From assembly GCA_044222195.1 (NCBI GenBank), contig JBGANS010000009.1:144066-208065 (forward strand): a DNA stretch of 64,000 nt, given 5' to 3'. This DNA comes from JAHBXE01 sp044222195 (lineage in GTDB: Bacteria > Planctomycetota > Phycisphaerae > Phycisphaerales > UBA1924). Below the pieces are notes generated by a model that saw only the letters and a list, made by a program, of their open reading frames with translations, made no database searches and was not told the DNA's origin. Below, piece after piece: positions 8,789 through 17,555 of this stretch. Made by a program: the position numbers and the translations under genes. The first letter of the stretch is position 1. Every line of letters begins with the position of its first letter.

Positions 8789-9469
8789 ATGCGACTTCGC
8801 GGCCAGCGAACAACGACCAGAGCCCGCAGGGGCTTCACGCTCCTCGAGACCGCTCTCGCCATGATCATCGTCATGGTCGGCGTCGTCGCGATGGTCGAGG
8901 CCCACGGCAGCATGATGCGGGCCAACGCCTGGTCCAGCCAGGAAGCCACGGCCACCTACCTCGCCAACGAGCTCCGCGAACGCATGCGCGTCCTTCCACG
9001 CCACGACCCCATCTCGGGCCTCACCGTCACCACCGGCCCCAGCGGTTCGCCCGTTGTCCACGGCGTCGGTCCCGAGACGGGCGAAGTCTCCGTCACCGAC
9101 TACGACGACATCGACGACTACGACGGCGCTACCTTCGGACCAGGCGGCACCTTTGATGGCCCCATCGACGCCTTCGGCCGCGTGATCCCCGACGTCGACG
9201 TGAACGGCATCGTCCGTATCGATCCCGCCACCGGCCAGCCCATGTCGCTCCAGGGTTGGCGCCAGGAAGTCCATGTTCAGAAGATCGACGCGTACAACTA
9301 CGCCAACGCCCGCCAGTGGGGCGACAGCGACGCCGTCTCCGGCAGCTTCGCCGGGCGCGGTCCAGATCAGTTCCCGCTCCGCGTCACCGTCGAGGTCTAC
9401 TACCAGGCCCCGCTCTCGAACACGTCCGACAAGGTGACCGAGGTGACGTGGGTCGTTCCGCCACGCTGA
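8789..9469 (+). CDS. PilV-like minor prepilin with type IV methylation motif
   Basis: 226 residues. A basic leader ends in RRG with FTLLETALAMIIVMVGVVAM after it. This is the prepilin peptidase site (cleavage after Gly, Phe+1, Glu+5) and hydrophobic helix of a class III signal. The rest of the chain is soluble, with an acidic DYDDIDDYDGATFG stretch and the VTVEVYYQAPLS strand typical of PilV/GspI-like minor pilins. It follows pilC by 85 bp and precedes the PilX-like gene by 31 bp, so it is probably a minor subunit of the same pilus or pseudopilus. The exact subunit class is inferred from position. Confidence 0.82.
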   Translation: MRLRGQRTTTRARRGFTLLETALAMIIVMVGVVAMVEAHGSMMRANAWSSQEATATYLANELRERMRVLPRHDPISGLTVTTGPSGSPVVHGVGPETGEVSVTDYDDIDDYDGATFGPGGTFDGPIDAFGRVIPDVDVNGIVRIDPATGQPMSLQGWRQEVHVQKIDAYNYANARQWGDSDAVSGSFAGRGPDQFPLRVTVEVYYQAPLSNTSDKVTEVTWVVPPR

Positions 9470-9500
9470 GTCCGCGCCCGGAGGCTTTGGAGTCGCTTCG

Positions 9501-12455
9501 ATGGTCAGCTCCCCTCAATCCCGACTGGTTCGACTTCGCCGCTGGGCGCTCCACACGCGGCGCGGCGTCGTATCCGTCGTCGCCATGATGTTCCTCATTC
9601 TCTTTGGCTCCCTGGCCGCCGCCATGGCCATCATGAGCAAGGGCAACATCATCACCGCGGCGACGCACCAGCACGTTGTGCGCGCCCAGGGCGCCGCCGA
9701 GACAGGCCTCGGCGTCGCCGAGCAGCGACTGGCCGAGGCGGTCGGCCGCTTCGTCGTCGAGAAGGGCACGATCGACGCCGGCTTCGGGCAACGCCTTTGG
9801 AAGGGGCCCGTCAACTCCGGCGACGGTCAGGTGTCGGTCCAGGCGCCGGTCAGCTACGCCGGCGCCGCGGGGAGCGTTTCTGACCTGACCCACGCGATCG
9901 CCGAGATCCACCAGCACGATTCCAACATCGTCGACACGGGTGTGCTCCAGACGTGGAACAGCGTCTACCTGGGAACCAACTCGGCCGCTGATCCACAGGT
10001 CTACGCCGCGACCGACTGGGTGCGCACGCCCGCGATCGCGCTGGCCGGCGAGGACGACCCGCGGCACCCCAGGGGTACCTGCTTCCAGCTCGAATACGCC
10101 TTGCTCAAGAACGGCACCGCGGTGCGGGTCATCTCGACCGGCTACGACTACGGCTACCAGACCCGCGGCGAACCGATCACTCGCCGCATCGTCCAGGACT
10201 TCCAGCTCGCCAAGCGAGTCAACGCCGCCGTTCTCAGCCCAAGCCGAATCATGATCGGCAAGAACGTGATGGTCGAAGGCGAGCTCGGCGCGACGTTCAC
10301 CGACGTCGACAAGCAGCACGGCGACCCGCTCATCATGAAGTCCGACTTCTATGGGCTCGAGAACGGGCTCGACGCCGAACTGACCAAGCTCTTCGATCAG
10401 CTGGCCGTGTACGACACCAACAAGGACAACCGCCTCCGCATCGGGCACGCCATCGAGGGCGCCCACCTGCCCGACTACGGCAACCTTGGCTATCACGGCA
10501 CCGAGTGCGACGTCACCGAGGACGGCTACCTCGACGAGTTCGACGTCTTCATCATGTACTACGACGGCCGCAACGGCGGCGCCAAGGACGGGCGAGTGGC
10601 GCTGGGCGGTTCGCTCACCGCCGGCACCCCCGCCGCCAACATCACCGCCGAGTTTGTCCTCGCCAACGGCCAGCCCGTTGACGACCAGCTCGCGCTCCTG
10701 ATCGACTCGGGCAACCCGGACCGCAACAAGAACGGTGTCTTCTCCTACGTCGACACCAACTACAACGGGCGTTACGACCCGGGTGAAGCCCTGGCCGACA
10801 TCGAAGAGGTTGAATCCGCCAACGTGCCCGCCTCGCTCCAGTCCTACATCGTCAATCTCGGCGGCAACACCTTTGTGTACAAGGACCAGGTTCTTGGTTT
10901 CCGCGATGGCTTCATCGACAAGCGAGACCAGTACGCCAAGGTCCGTGGCCGCCTCGTCTTCCGCACCACCGAGAGCGCCTGGGTCGCGGGCCAGGGCAAC
11001 TACATGTCTCGCGTCCGCGGCCCTGTGGCCTCAAAGCCCAACCAGTCTCCGGTGCAGTTCAACACCAGTGCCAGCGTGCTGCCCGACCTGAGCCCCGCCA
11101 GCTTCACCAACTCGGAGAACGCCCTGCGCGCGGCGGCCGACGGCGACGGCAAGTCGTTTGATGAGCAGGTCGCGTTCAACCTCGGCATCTCCGTCTCGCA
11201 GCTTCCGTCCTGGACGCCGGCCAACAACCCCCCGGGCGCGACCTCGCCCAAGTACACACCTCTCTCACCGGACGCCGACAACGACGGCCTGCCCGACAAC
11301 TGGGGCACCGCGTACTTCGAGAAGATGCCCTTCAATGCCCCGACTTACACCGATTGGTACTACCGCCCCGTCTACGAGAACATGACGTTCCACAACGTGC
11401 GGATCCCCGCCGGCAACAACGGGCTCTTCAAGGGCTGCACGTTCATCGGTGTAACTTATGTCCTGTCCAGCACGACCAACAGCCACATCAACTGGACCAT
11501 TTACGGCAAGCTCAAGCTCAACTCCAGCGGCCGCCCCGTGCTGGACCCCCCACGCTACAACTACACCGGCACGAGCTTTCCCACCATGCTCGCATCCAAC
11601 GACCGCCCTGTGCTCATGGCGACCACGCCGCTCGACAAGGCCGACATCCCAGACAACCAGATTCCCTACACGCAGGGCTACGCCAGTCTCCCGGATCCGC
11701 TGCTGATCAACGGGCTCCGTTGCATCGACACCAAGAAAGTCTCGAACAACATCCGTTTCCACAGCTGCCTCATGGTCGGGTCCATCGTCAGTGACGCCCC
11801 CGCCAACTACACCCACGCCCGCAACAAGCTTCAGTTCACCGGCGCCACTCGCTTCACCAAGGTCCACCCGCAGTTCCCGGAAGACCCCGCCAAGAACCCC
11901 GACCCCGCCAACATGGCCGAGATCCTCAAGAGCTCCATGATGCTGCCGAACTACTCGGTCGACATCGGCCAGTTCAACTCGCCCCCGACCCAGGATGTCC
12001 AGCTCCACGGCGCCATCATCGCCGGCGTGCTCGACGTCCGCGGCAACGCCTCCATCGACGGGGCCCTGCTGCTGACATTCCGCCCCCAGCTGGGCCAGAT
12101 CCCGCTGCGCGACGCCCTCGGCAATCCCGTCGGCAATCCCTCGCTGTTCAACGCCTCCCTGGGCTACTTCGGGCCAGAAGACGGCGATGATGAATCCCTC
12201 GACCCTCGTACGCTCCCCACGGTCAACGGCGTCAAGATCGTCGGCTGGGACCTCGACGGCGACGGCCTCCCCGATCTCCCGCCTGACCAGACGCCTTCCG
12301 CCGCCCAGATCGCCGCCGGCGCCGTCACCGTCCCCTTCTACGGCTTCGGTGGCATCAGCCTTCGCTTCGATCCCAACATGTCCCTCCCCGACGGGATCAT
12401 GCTGCCGATCCAGATCGACGTCAAGCGCGGCTCCTACAAGGAGACGTCGAAGTGA
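9501..12455 (+). CDS. very large PilX-like pilus assembly protein with Ca-binding-type motifs
   Basis: 984 residues. The N-terminus is RRGVVSVVAMMFLILFGSLAAAMAIMSKG: a basic stretch, then one hydrophobic helix, then the AQGAAETGLGVAEQRL segment characteristic of PilX_N proteins, which are usually near 200 residues. The long remainder contains several Asp-rich loops of the EF-hand/thrombospondin-3 style (DTNKDNRLR, DTNYNGRYDPGE, DADNDGLPDNWG, DLDGDGLPDLPPD), which could bind calcium. There is no Glu+5 prepilin site. The stop overlaps the next gene's GTG start (GTGA), showing coupling to the pseudopilin. It may be a large tip or minor-pilus subunit; the function is not established. Confidence 0.78.
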   Translation: MVSSPQSRLVRLRRWALHTRRGVVSVVAMMFLILFGSLAAAMAIMSKGNIITAATHQHVVRAQGAAETGLGVAEQRLAEAVGRFVVEKGTIDAGFGQRLWKGPVNSGDGQVSVQAPVSYAGAAGSVSDLTHAIAEIHQHDSNIVDTGVLQTWNSVYLGTNSAADPQVYAATDWVRTPAIALAGEDDPRHPRGTCFQLEYALLKNGTAVRVISTGYDYGYQTRGEPITRRIVQDFQLAKRVNAAVLSPSRIMIGKNVMVEGELGATFTDVDKQHGDPLIMKSDFYGLENGLDAELTKLFDQLAVYDTNKDNRLRIGHAIEGAHLPDYGNLGYHGTECDVTEDGYLDEFDVFIMYYDGRNGGAKDGRVALGGSLTAGTPAANITAEFVLANGQPVDDQLALLIDSGNPDRNKNGVFSYVDTNYNGRYDPGEALADIEEVESANVPASLQSYIVNLGGNTFVYKDQVLGFRDGFIDKRDQYAKVRGRLVFRTTESAWVAGQGNYMSRVRGPVASKPNQSPVQFNTSASVLPDLSPASFTNSENALRAAADGDGKSFDEQVAFNLGISVSQLPSWTPANNPPGATSPKYTPLSPDADNDGLPDNWGTAYFEKMPFNAPTYTDWYYRPVYENMTFHNVRIPAGNNGLFKGCTFIGVTYVLSSTTNSHINWTIYGKLKLNSSGRPVLDPPRYNYTGTSFPTMLASNDRPVLMATTPLDKADIPDNQIPYTQGYASLPDPLLINGLRCIDTKKVSNNIRFHSCLMVGSIVSDAPANYTHARNKLQFTGATRFTKVHPQFPEDPAKNPDPANMAEILKSSMMLPNYSVDIGQFNSPPTQDVQLHGAIIAGVLDVRGNASIDGALLLTFRPQLGQIPLRDALGNPVGNPSLFNASLGYFGPEDGDDESLDPRTLPTVNGVKIVGWDLDGDGLPDLPPDQTPSAAQIAAGAVTVPFYGFGGISLRFDPNMSLPDGIMLPIQIDVKRGSYKETSK

Positions 12456-13063
12456 AGCACGCCCGCTCCGCCCGCCGCGCCTTCAGCGTCATCGAGCTCC
12501 TCATCGCATTGATGATCAGCTCGATGCTCCTCACGGCCTGCCTGGTCGCGCTCGACAGCTCCTTCAAGAGCTACGAGCAGACCACCGAGTCCGCATCGAC
12601 GCACGTCGTGTCGCGGCTCGTCATGCACCGCATGCTCGGCATGATCCGCCAGGGGGAGGAGTTCGGGCCGTACCCGCTGGGCGTGCTTTCCCCGACGCTC
12701 ATCGACTCGGACTACATTGAGTTCGTCTCGTTCCAGGATGAATCCACCGGACAGCGCCAGGTAACGCGCCTCTCCAAGGTCGCCGACGCCAATATCTCCG
12801 GCATGTTCGTGCTCAACTACCAGCGGCAGGACTTTGTCAACGGCACCCTCGAGAACCAGTTCAACTACCCGCTCGTCCGAAACCTGCGCGACGCCAAGTT
12901 CTCGCTCGAGTACGACATCGGCCCCCGCCTCCTCCAGGCAACCATCGACCTCACCATCCAGCCCGAGGACGGTTCGACCGATCCCACGCACATTCACGGC
13001 GGCATCGGCGGCGATGTGCTGCGACTCATCGCCTCAACCTCGCCGCGCCGCCTTGACGAATAG
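12452..13063 (+). CDS. PulJ/PilW-like pseudopilin
   Basis: 203 residues with a class III prepilin signal: RRAFSVIELLIALMISSMLL, with Glu at +5 after the processing point and an Ala in place of the usual Gly at -1, which is tolerated in some pseudopilins. A globular domain with the strand-rich VLNYQRQDFVNG and KFSLEYDIG segments follows, as in GspJ/PilW proteins. GTG start overlaps the upstream stop. Last gene of the pilus block; it converges on nnrD with a 2-bp gap and no visible hairpin terminator. Confidence 0.8.
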   Translation: MKHARSARRAFSVIELLIALMISSMLLTACLVALDSSFKSYEQTTESASTHVVSRLVMHRMLGMIRQGEEFGPYPLGVLSPTLIDSDYIEFVSFQDESTGQRQVTRLSKVADANISGMFVLNYQRQDFVNGTLENQFNYPLVRNLRDAKFSLEYDIGPRLLQATIDLTIQPEDGSTDPTHIHGGIGGDVLRLIASTSPRRLDE

Positions 13064-13065
13064 CG

Positions 13066-14016
13066 CTACCTCGCCGAGAGCCCCGCGAGAATCTCCGGAA
13101 GGCACTCCGCCAGCTCCATCGCCATGAGTCCCGCGCTCGCCTTGTGCCGGCGCGACCAGGCCTCACCGGCCAGTCCGTGAGCATGGACCGCGATGCGAGT
13201 TATGTCGTACAGGTCCAGCGGCCGGGTTAGGCTCCGCTGGCTCCCCAGCGACACAAACTGCGCCGTCAGTCCCCCGATGATCCCCGCCAGGATGTCCCCG
13301 GTCCCCGCTGTCGCCAGCTCTGACCCGCCCGTCGTATTGACCCACGTTCGTTGACCGTCACTGACCACCGTTCCCGCCCCCTTCAGTGCCACGATGCACC
13401 CCAGCCGCTGCGCCAGGAGCTCCGCCGCCCGGGGCCGCTGCTTCGAATCCGTCGGGTCTACGTTGATGTTCAACGCCCCGGCCAGCCGTCGATACTCCCC
13501 CGGATGCGGCGTCAACACCGCCGCGGCCTTGAAGTCCCGCCACAGCTCCGGCGTCTCCGCCAGCGCATTGATCGCGTCTGCATCAACAACAACCGCGCAT
13601 TCTTCCTGCTGCACGCACCGCAGTGCGATCGCCCGAACACTCGCCCCGCCCCCCAGCCCTGGTCCCACGATGATCGCGTGCGCCTCTCCAAACTGCTGAT
13701 CCATGACCGCCGCCGCCTCGCTTGCATCCATCGCCCCGGCGTTGTCAACGGCGACGGGAATCCCTGTCGCCGATGGACAAATGCTGAGCGCCGCCGCCGC
13801 AATCGGGCCTGGCAGCACCAGCTTTGCCAGCCCGCACCCGGACCTTAGCGCCGCCGTCGCGGACAGCGCCGGCGCTCCGACCATCAGTCGGCCGCCCGCG
13901 TCGCCACCTCTTCCCGCGCACCCGCCGACGATGACCACCGTTCCAAACGTGCCCTTGTGGCCGCGTGGATCTCGAGCCGGAAGCCGAGGTATCGAACTGG
14001 TGTCGTTCGTGCTCAC
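13066..14016 (-). CDS. nnrD: ADP-dependent NAD(P)H-hydrate dehydratase
   Basis: Repairs NAD(P)H damaged by hydration, using ADP, in the cytoplasm. The 316-residue protein has the ribokinase-like fold of YjeF C-terminal domains: the start HKGTFGTVVIVGGCAG, AIIVGPGLGGG, VVVDADAINALAE, AAVLTPHPGEYRRLAG, and the nucleotide/catalytic site TTGGSELATAGTGDILAG. The epimerase partner (NnrE), often fused at the N-terminus, is absent here. GTG start at 14016 overlaps the stop of the upstream transglutaminase gene (GTGA), so both are probably made from one message. Confidence 0.93.
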   Translation of the reverse strand: MSTNDTSSIPRLPARDPRGHKGTFGTVVIVGGCAGRGGDAGGRLMVGAPALSATAALRSGCGLAKLVLPGPIAAAALSICPSATGIPVAVDNAGAMDASEAAAVMDQQFGEAHAIIVGPGLGGGASVRAIALRCVQQEECAVVVDADAINALAETPELWRDFKAAAVLTPHPGEYRRLAGALNINVDPTDSKQRPRAAELLAQRLGCIVALKGAGTVVSDGQRTWVNTTGGSELATAGTGDILAGIIGGLTAQFVSLGSQRSLTRPLDLYDITRIAVHAHGLAGEAWSRRHKASAGLMAMELAECLPEILAGLSAR

Positions 14017-15524
14017 TCTGCGCTCTCGACCACGACCTTGAGGCGTCCGAGCAGCATCGCGATCGTGGCCAGCGACTCCTGGGTGTCTTCTTCACCCAGA
14101 GACGCGGCGGCGAGCGCGATATGAGTCGCATCAAAGACGGTCCCCGGCCCGAGAGTTGCGTCCAGGTCTATCCATGTCGGCTTTCCGTCCACGTCGAGCA
14201 AGGCCTGCGTCCACATGTGGTAGGCGAAGATGTCCTTTGCACCGGCGAATGAGTCCGCGTAGACCACGCCCGCGATCACGCGGCTCGGAATCCCGTTCGC
14301 CCGCAGCAGCGCCGCCGTCAACACGCCATGCTCAGAGCAATCGCCCTGGTGCGTGCGAGCGACTTCCGATGCCGTCGCGAAGCCCACATCCAGGTCCTTC
14401 TTGTTGATGTGCTTGTGCACGAACAACCGGATCGCTTCCGCCTTGGCCGCCTTCGAATCGCTCGCCTTGGCGACCGCTTCAGCGGCAAGCTTCTTGATCT
14501 CCGGATCATTGCAGTTCAGGGTCGTTGGGCACGCCGTGAACAAGCTGTTCTTCACGTCCGCTTCCGGCGCGGCGACGGGCGCATCGGCGCTGATGTTCAC
14601 GCGGATCGACTTGGCGTCAACCGCCGCGACCTGCTGCGACCCGGTGACCGGCACGCTCGGCATGTCTCCGTCGGGGATGCTCAGCAGATACACGGCTTTC
14701 CTGATCGTGCGAGGGTTGCGGATCGGCCGGTCGGGCGTCACGAAGGTGTTGATCATCATCTCCGGCGCTTTGTACGCCGCCTTCGCCTCCGCTTCATCAA
14801 CCGCCTTCATCGTCATAACAATCATGCCCATGTTGGCCTCGGTCGAAAGCGACAGGCCCTCCTCATCCACGACTTCGGTCGACTTAAGCGTCGGCGCGGA
14901 GCTCGTCGTGGTGATCCACTTGGTGGCTTTGATCGTCTTGGACCCGAAGGTGAAGTCCGTCGGTGACTTTCCCTTGCGTTCCACCGTCGCGGGCTTGAGC
15001 GCCGACATCGGGTCCATTCCGCCCCCCATCGGCTCCATCGTGCGCACGACGATGCTCTCGGCGCCCGCCGCCATCCGCTGCTTGACGTACTCGGTCGCGG
15101 CCGCGGGCGTCAGCCACGTTCCCTCGGGCAAGGGCCGGGTGCTGCGTTCGGTCCGACCCGAAGCGGTCACGGACACCTCAATGTCCTTGTCTCCAAAGGT
15201 GGCCTGCATCGTCGTCGGCTGTTTGCCGAACTTCATCACGCTGCTCATCGACACCGGCTTGCCGGCCTTGGTTTCGACGAACGTGCCCGACATCGTGATC
15301 TTCGCGCCCGCCTGATCGCGAGCCACCGAAAACTCCATCTTGCTGCTTGACGTGATCAGGTCCCCAACAGTCTTCTGCTGCTGGTGCATCCAGCCCACCC
15401 GATTCCCGCCGAGCTCGACCGCAAACCACCGCTCAAAGTCATCTACCGCCAGGCACGGCAGCGAAGCCCCGAACAGGGACACCAGCAGTGACGCAATCCA
15501 CACGCGGACAACACGGGTGCTCAT
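14013..15524 (-). CDS. exported transglutaminase-like protein
   Basis: 503 residues. The N-terminus (MSTRVVRVWIASLLVSLFG...PCLAVDD) is a signal peptide. The C-terminal transglutaminase-like core (from about residue 370) has the Cys-His-Asp triad pattern: HQGDCSEHGVLTAALLRANG with the nucleophile Cys, AYHMWTQALLDVDGKPTWID with His and Asp. A long beta-rich N-terminal region precedes it, similar in order to periplasmic transglutaminase-domain proteins of unknown substrate. The ATG at 15524 is chosen because the open frame further upstream runs antisense over the TatD gene and before the signal peptide. Upstream member of a two-gene unit with nnrD. Confidence 0.85.
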   Translation of the reverse strand: MSTRVVRVWIASLLVSLFGASLPCLAVDDFERWFAVELGGNRVGWMHQQQKTVGDLITSSSKMEFSVARDQAGAKITMSGTFVETKAGKPVSMSSVMKFGKQPTTMQATFGDKDIEVSVTASGRTERSTRPLPEGTWLTPAAATEYVKQRMAAGAESIVVRTMEPMGGGMDPMSALKPATVERKGKSPTDFTFGSKTIKATKWITTTSSAPTLKSTEVVDEEGLSLSTEANMGMIVMTMKAVDEAEAKAAYKAPEMMINTFVTPDRPIRNPRTIRKAVYLLSIPDGDMPSVPVTGSQQVAAVDAKSIRVNISADAPVAAPEADVKNSLFTACPTTLNCNDPEIKKLAAEAVAKASDSKAAKAEAIRLFVHKHINKKDLDVGFATASEVARTHQGDCSEHGVLTAALLRANGIPSRVIAGVVYADSFAGAKDIFAYHMWTQALLDVDGKPTWIDLDATLGPGTVFDATHIALAAASLGEEDTQESLATIAMLLGRLKVVVESAE

Positions 15525-15617
15525 CAGTATCTCCAGGGTGGCCGGATTGTACGGTTGACGGCCCGGTTCTGTTTCCCCGCGCCGCATCGACAATCCCAGC
15601 GGCGGTCCTACGCTCTC

Positions 15618-16433
15618 TTGTTGATCGACACGCACTGCCATCTCACGTTTCCTGACTTTCGCGAGACCATTCCTCTGACGCTCGCCGAAGCCGCCGGCTA
15701 CGGCGTGCGCGGCTGCATCACCATCTCCACAACCACCTACGACTGCCTTGACGCGCTCGCCATCGCCGAGCGCCACCCCAACGTCTGGTGTACCGCCGGC
15801 ATCCATCCCCTGCATGCTCATGAAGGTCCACACGTTTGGGAAAACCTCCTGCGGGTCGCCAAGTCCCCGCGCTGCGTTGCCTGGGGTGAACTCGGTCTCG
15901 ACAACCACTACACCGAACCCGCCCGCGACCTCCAGGACCGCGTGCTCGCGGAGCAGCTCGCGTTCATCGAAACCGCGCACGCCGGTGGTGGGAGTGGTGG
16001 GGGCGGCGGTATCAACCTTCCCATTGTCATCCACTGCCGCGAAGCTTTCGCAGATCTCCTCCCCATACTTCGTCGAACCCGTCTCGACCCCACCCGATTT
16101 GTCTTCCACTGCTTCACGGGCACCCCAGATGAAGCCCGTCGCGTTCTCGACTTCGGTGCGATGATTTCCTTCACAGGCGTCGTTACGTACAAGAACGCAT
16201 CCGACGTCCAGGAAGCCGCGAAGCTCACACCCATCGATCGCATGATGGTCGAAACCGACGCCCCTTTCCTGTCCCCCGATCCCCACCGCGGCAAGCGCCC
16301 CTGCAAGCCGTGGATGGCTTCCGTGACCGCTCGCTACCTCGCCGATCTCAAAGGCCTCAAGTGGGACGACTTCCACAACCGAATCAACGACAACACCCGT
16401 CGCTTCTTTGGCGTTAGCATGGACGCTTCATGA
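15618..16433 (+). CDS. TatD-family metal-dependent nuclease
   Basis: Amidohydrolase-fold DNase/hydrolase. 271 residues if started at the TTG at 15618, giving the usual N-terminus ML-IDTHCHLTFPDF; an upstream TTG at 15555 would add 21 unconserved residues. Metal ligands and signatures are present: IDTHCH, AGIHPLHAHE, GELGLDNHY, VIHCREAF, FVFHCFTG and VETDAPFLSP. A glycine run (AGGGSGGGGG) inserted before the fourth motif is coded by GGT/GGG-rich simple sequence. The stop overlaps the lgt start codon by 4 bp (ATGA). Confidence 0.93.
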   Translation: MLIDTHCHLTFPDFRETIPLTLAEAAGYGVRGCITISTTTYDCLDALAIAERHPNVWCTAGIHPLHAHEGPHVWENLLRVAKSPRCVAWGELGLDNHYTEPARDLQDRVLAEQLAFIETAHAGGGSGGGGGINLPIVIHCREAFADLLPILRRTRLDPTRFVFHCFTGTPDEARRVLDFGAMISFTGVVTYKNASDVQEAAKLTPIDRMMVETDAPFLSPDPHRGKRPCKPWMASVTARYLADLKGLKWDDFHNRINDNTRRFFGVSMDAS

Positions 16434-17521
16434 CCCTGGTCTCCCCCCTCATCGGAGCGTGGTTCCACACGCTCAGCCCCTATGTCTACAAGAACAACTG
16501 GGTGCCCCTGCGCTGGTACGGCGTTTCCTACGCCCTCGGTTTCCTCGTTGGCTGGATGCTCCTCAAGTATCTCTGCAAGCGAGGAGCCTGCCTCATTCCT
16601 GTCGAGCGGATCGGTGACGCCATCCTCATCGCTGTCATGGGCGTTGTCATCGGAGGACGGCTCGGCTACGTCGTCTTCTATGAGCCCGCCCTCCTCGCAC
16701 GCTTCGACGCCGACTTTCCCTGGTGGGGACTCCTTGCCATCAACCGCGGCGGAATGGCCAGTCATGGCGGGATGATCGGCGTCATCATCGCCGCGTTTGT
16801 CATCGCCCGCGGGTTCACCACACCCACCGGTGAACGCCTCGGCAAAGCGCCGGTCCTGCACATCCTCGACAATCTGGCCCTGATCGCCGCGCCCGGCCTC
16901 GGCCTCGGCCGCCTCGCGAACTTCATCAACGGCGAACTGCTCGGCAAGATCGTCGCCGACCCCGGTCAACCCGCCCCCTGGTGGGCCGTGAAGTTCCCCC
17001 AGGAGATCGACAGCGCCTTCATGCCCGATGGGCACCGTCCGATTCCCACGCCCGAACAGCTCGCCAAGCTCAACGACATCCTTCAACCGTTCGCGCTCCC
17101 CGGCCGCTCCTTCGAAGAGACCTACCAGCGCGTGATGGAGCGAATGTGGTCAGGCGACACCGCGCTCGCTAAGGCCTTGGACCCGCTCATTTCCGCCAGG
17201 CATCCTTCTCAGCTCTACCAGGCCTTCACCGACGGCATAGTCCTCCTCGCCATCACCTGGTTCATCGCCCGCAAACCACGCCGCCCCGGAATCGTCGGCT
17301 GCTGGTTTCTCATTTCCTACGGCGCGATGCGCATCGTCACCGAGTTCTTCCGTCTTCCCGATGCGCAGCTCGCCGTCAAGCGCTTTGGAGGCCTCGCACG
17401 CGGCCAATGGCTCAGCGTGGGCATGATCGTCGTCGGGGTAGTCGCGCTGCCGATCATCCTCCGCCGAGCCAGACCGATGCTCGGCGGCTGGCTCACACCG
17501 TCCGGGAACAAGCCCGCATGA
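16430..17521 (+). CDS. lgt: prolipoprotein diacylglyceryl transferase
   Basis: Inner-membrane enzyme that transfers diacylglycerol from phosphatidylglycerol to the lipobox cysteine of lipoproteins. 363 residues, longer than the typical 270-290 because of an insert around residues 185-245. Core motifs are intact: LRWYGVSYALGFLVGW, GGRLGYVVFYEP, GGMASHGGMIG (catalytic His region) and LGLGRLANFINGELLGK. Several hydrophobic helices span the chain. It overlaps the TatD-family gene by ATGA. Its products would include the M28 peptidase and CzcB lipoproteins encoded elsewhere in this window. Confidence 0.95.
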   Translation: MTLVSPLIGAWFHTLSPYVYKNNWVPLRWYGVSYALGFLVGWMLLKYLCKRGACLIPVERIGDAILIAVMGVVIGGRLGYVVFYEPALLARFDADFPWWGLLAINRGGMASHGGMIGVIIAAFVIARGFTTPTGERLGKAPVLHILDNLALIAAPGLGLGRLANFINGELLGKIVADPGQPAPWWAVKFPQEIDSAFMPDGHRPIPTPEQLAKLNDILQPFALPGRSFEETYQRVMERMWSGDTALAKALDPLISARHPSQLYQAFTDGIVLLAITWFIARKPRRPGIVGCWFLISYGAMRIVTEFFRLPDAQLAVKRFGGLARGQWLSVGMIVVGVVALPIILRRARPMLGGWLTPSGNKPA

Positions 17522-17555
17522 ACCCGCCGCGACCTCTCTTCGTAGTGGAGCCTGC

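Noticed and set aside
15525..16376. Long minus-strand open frame extending the transglutaminase gene upstream to 787 codons
   Set aside because: It runs antisense through the TatD gene, has no family-like sequence, and the signal peptide begins at 15524.
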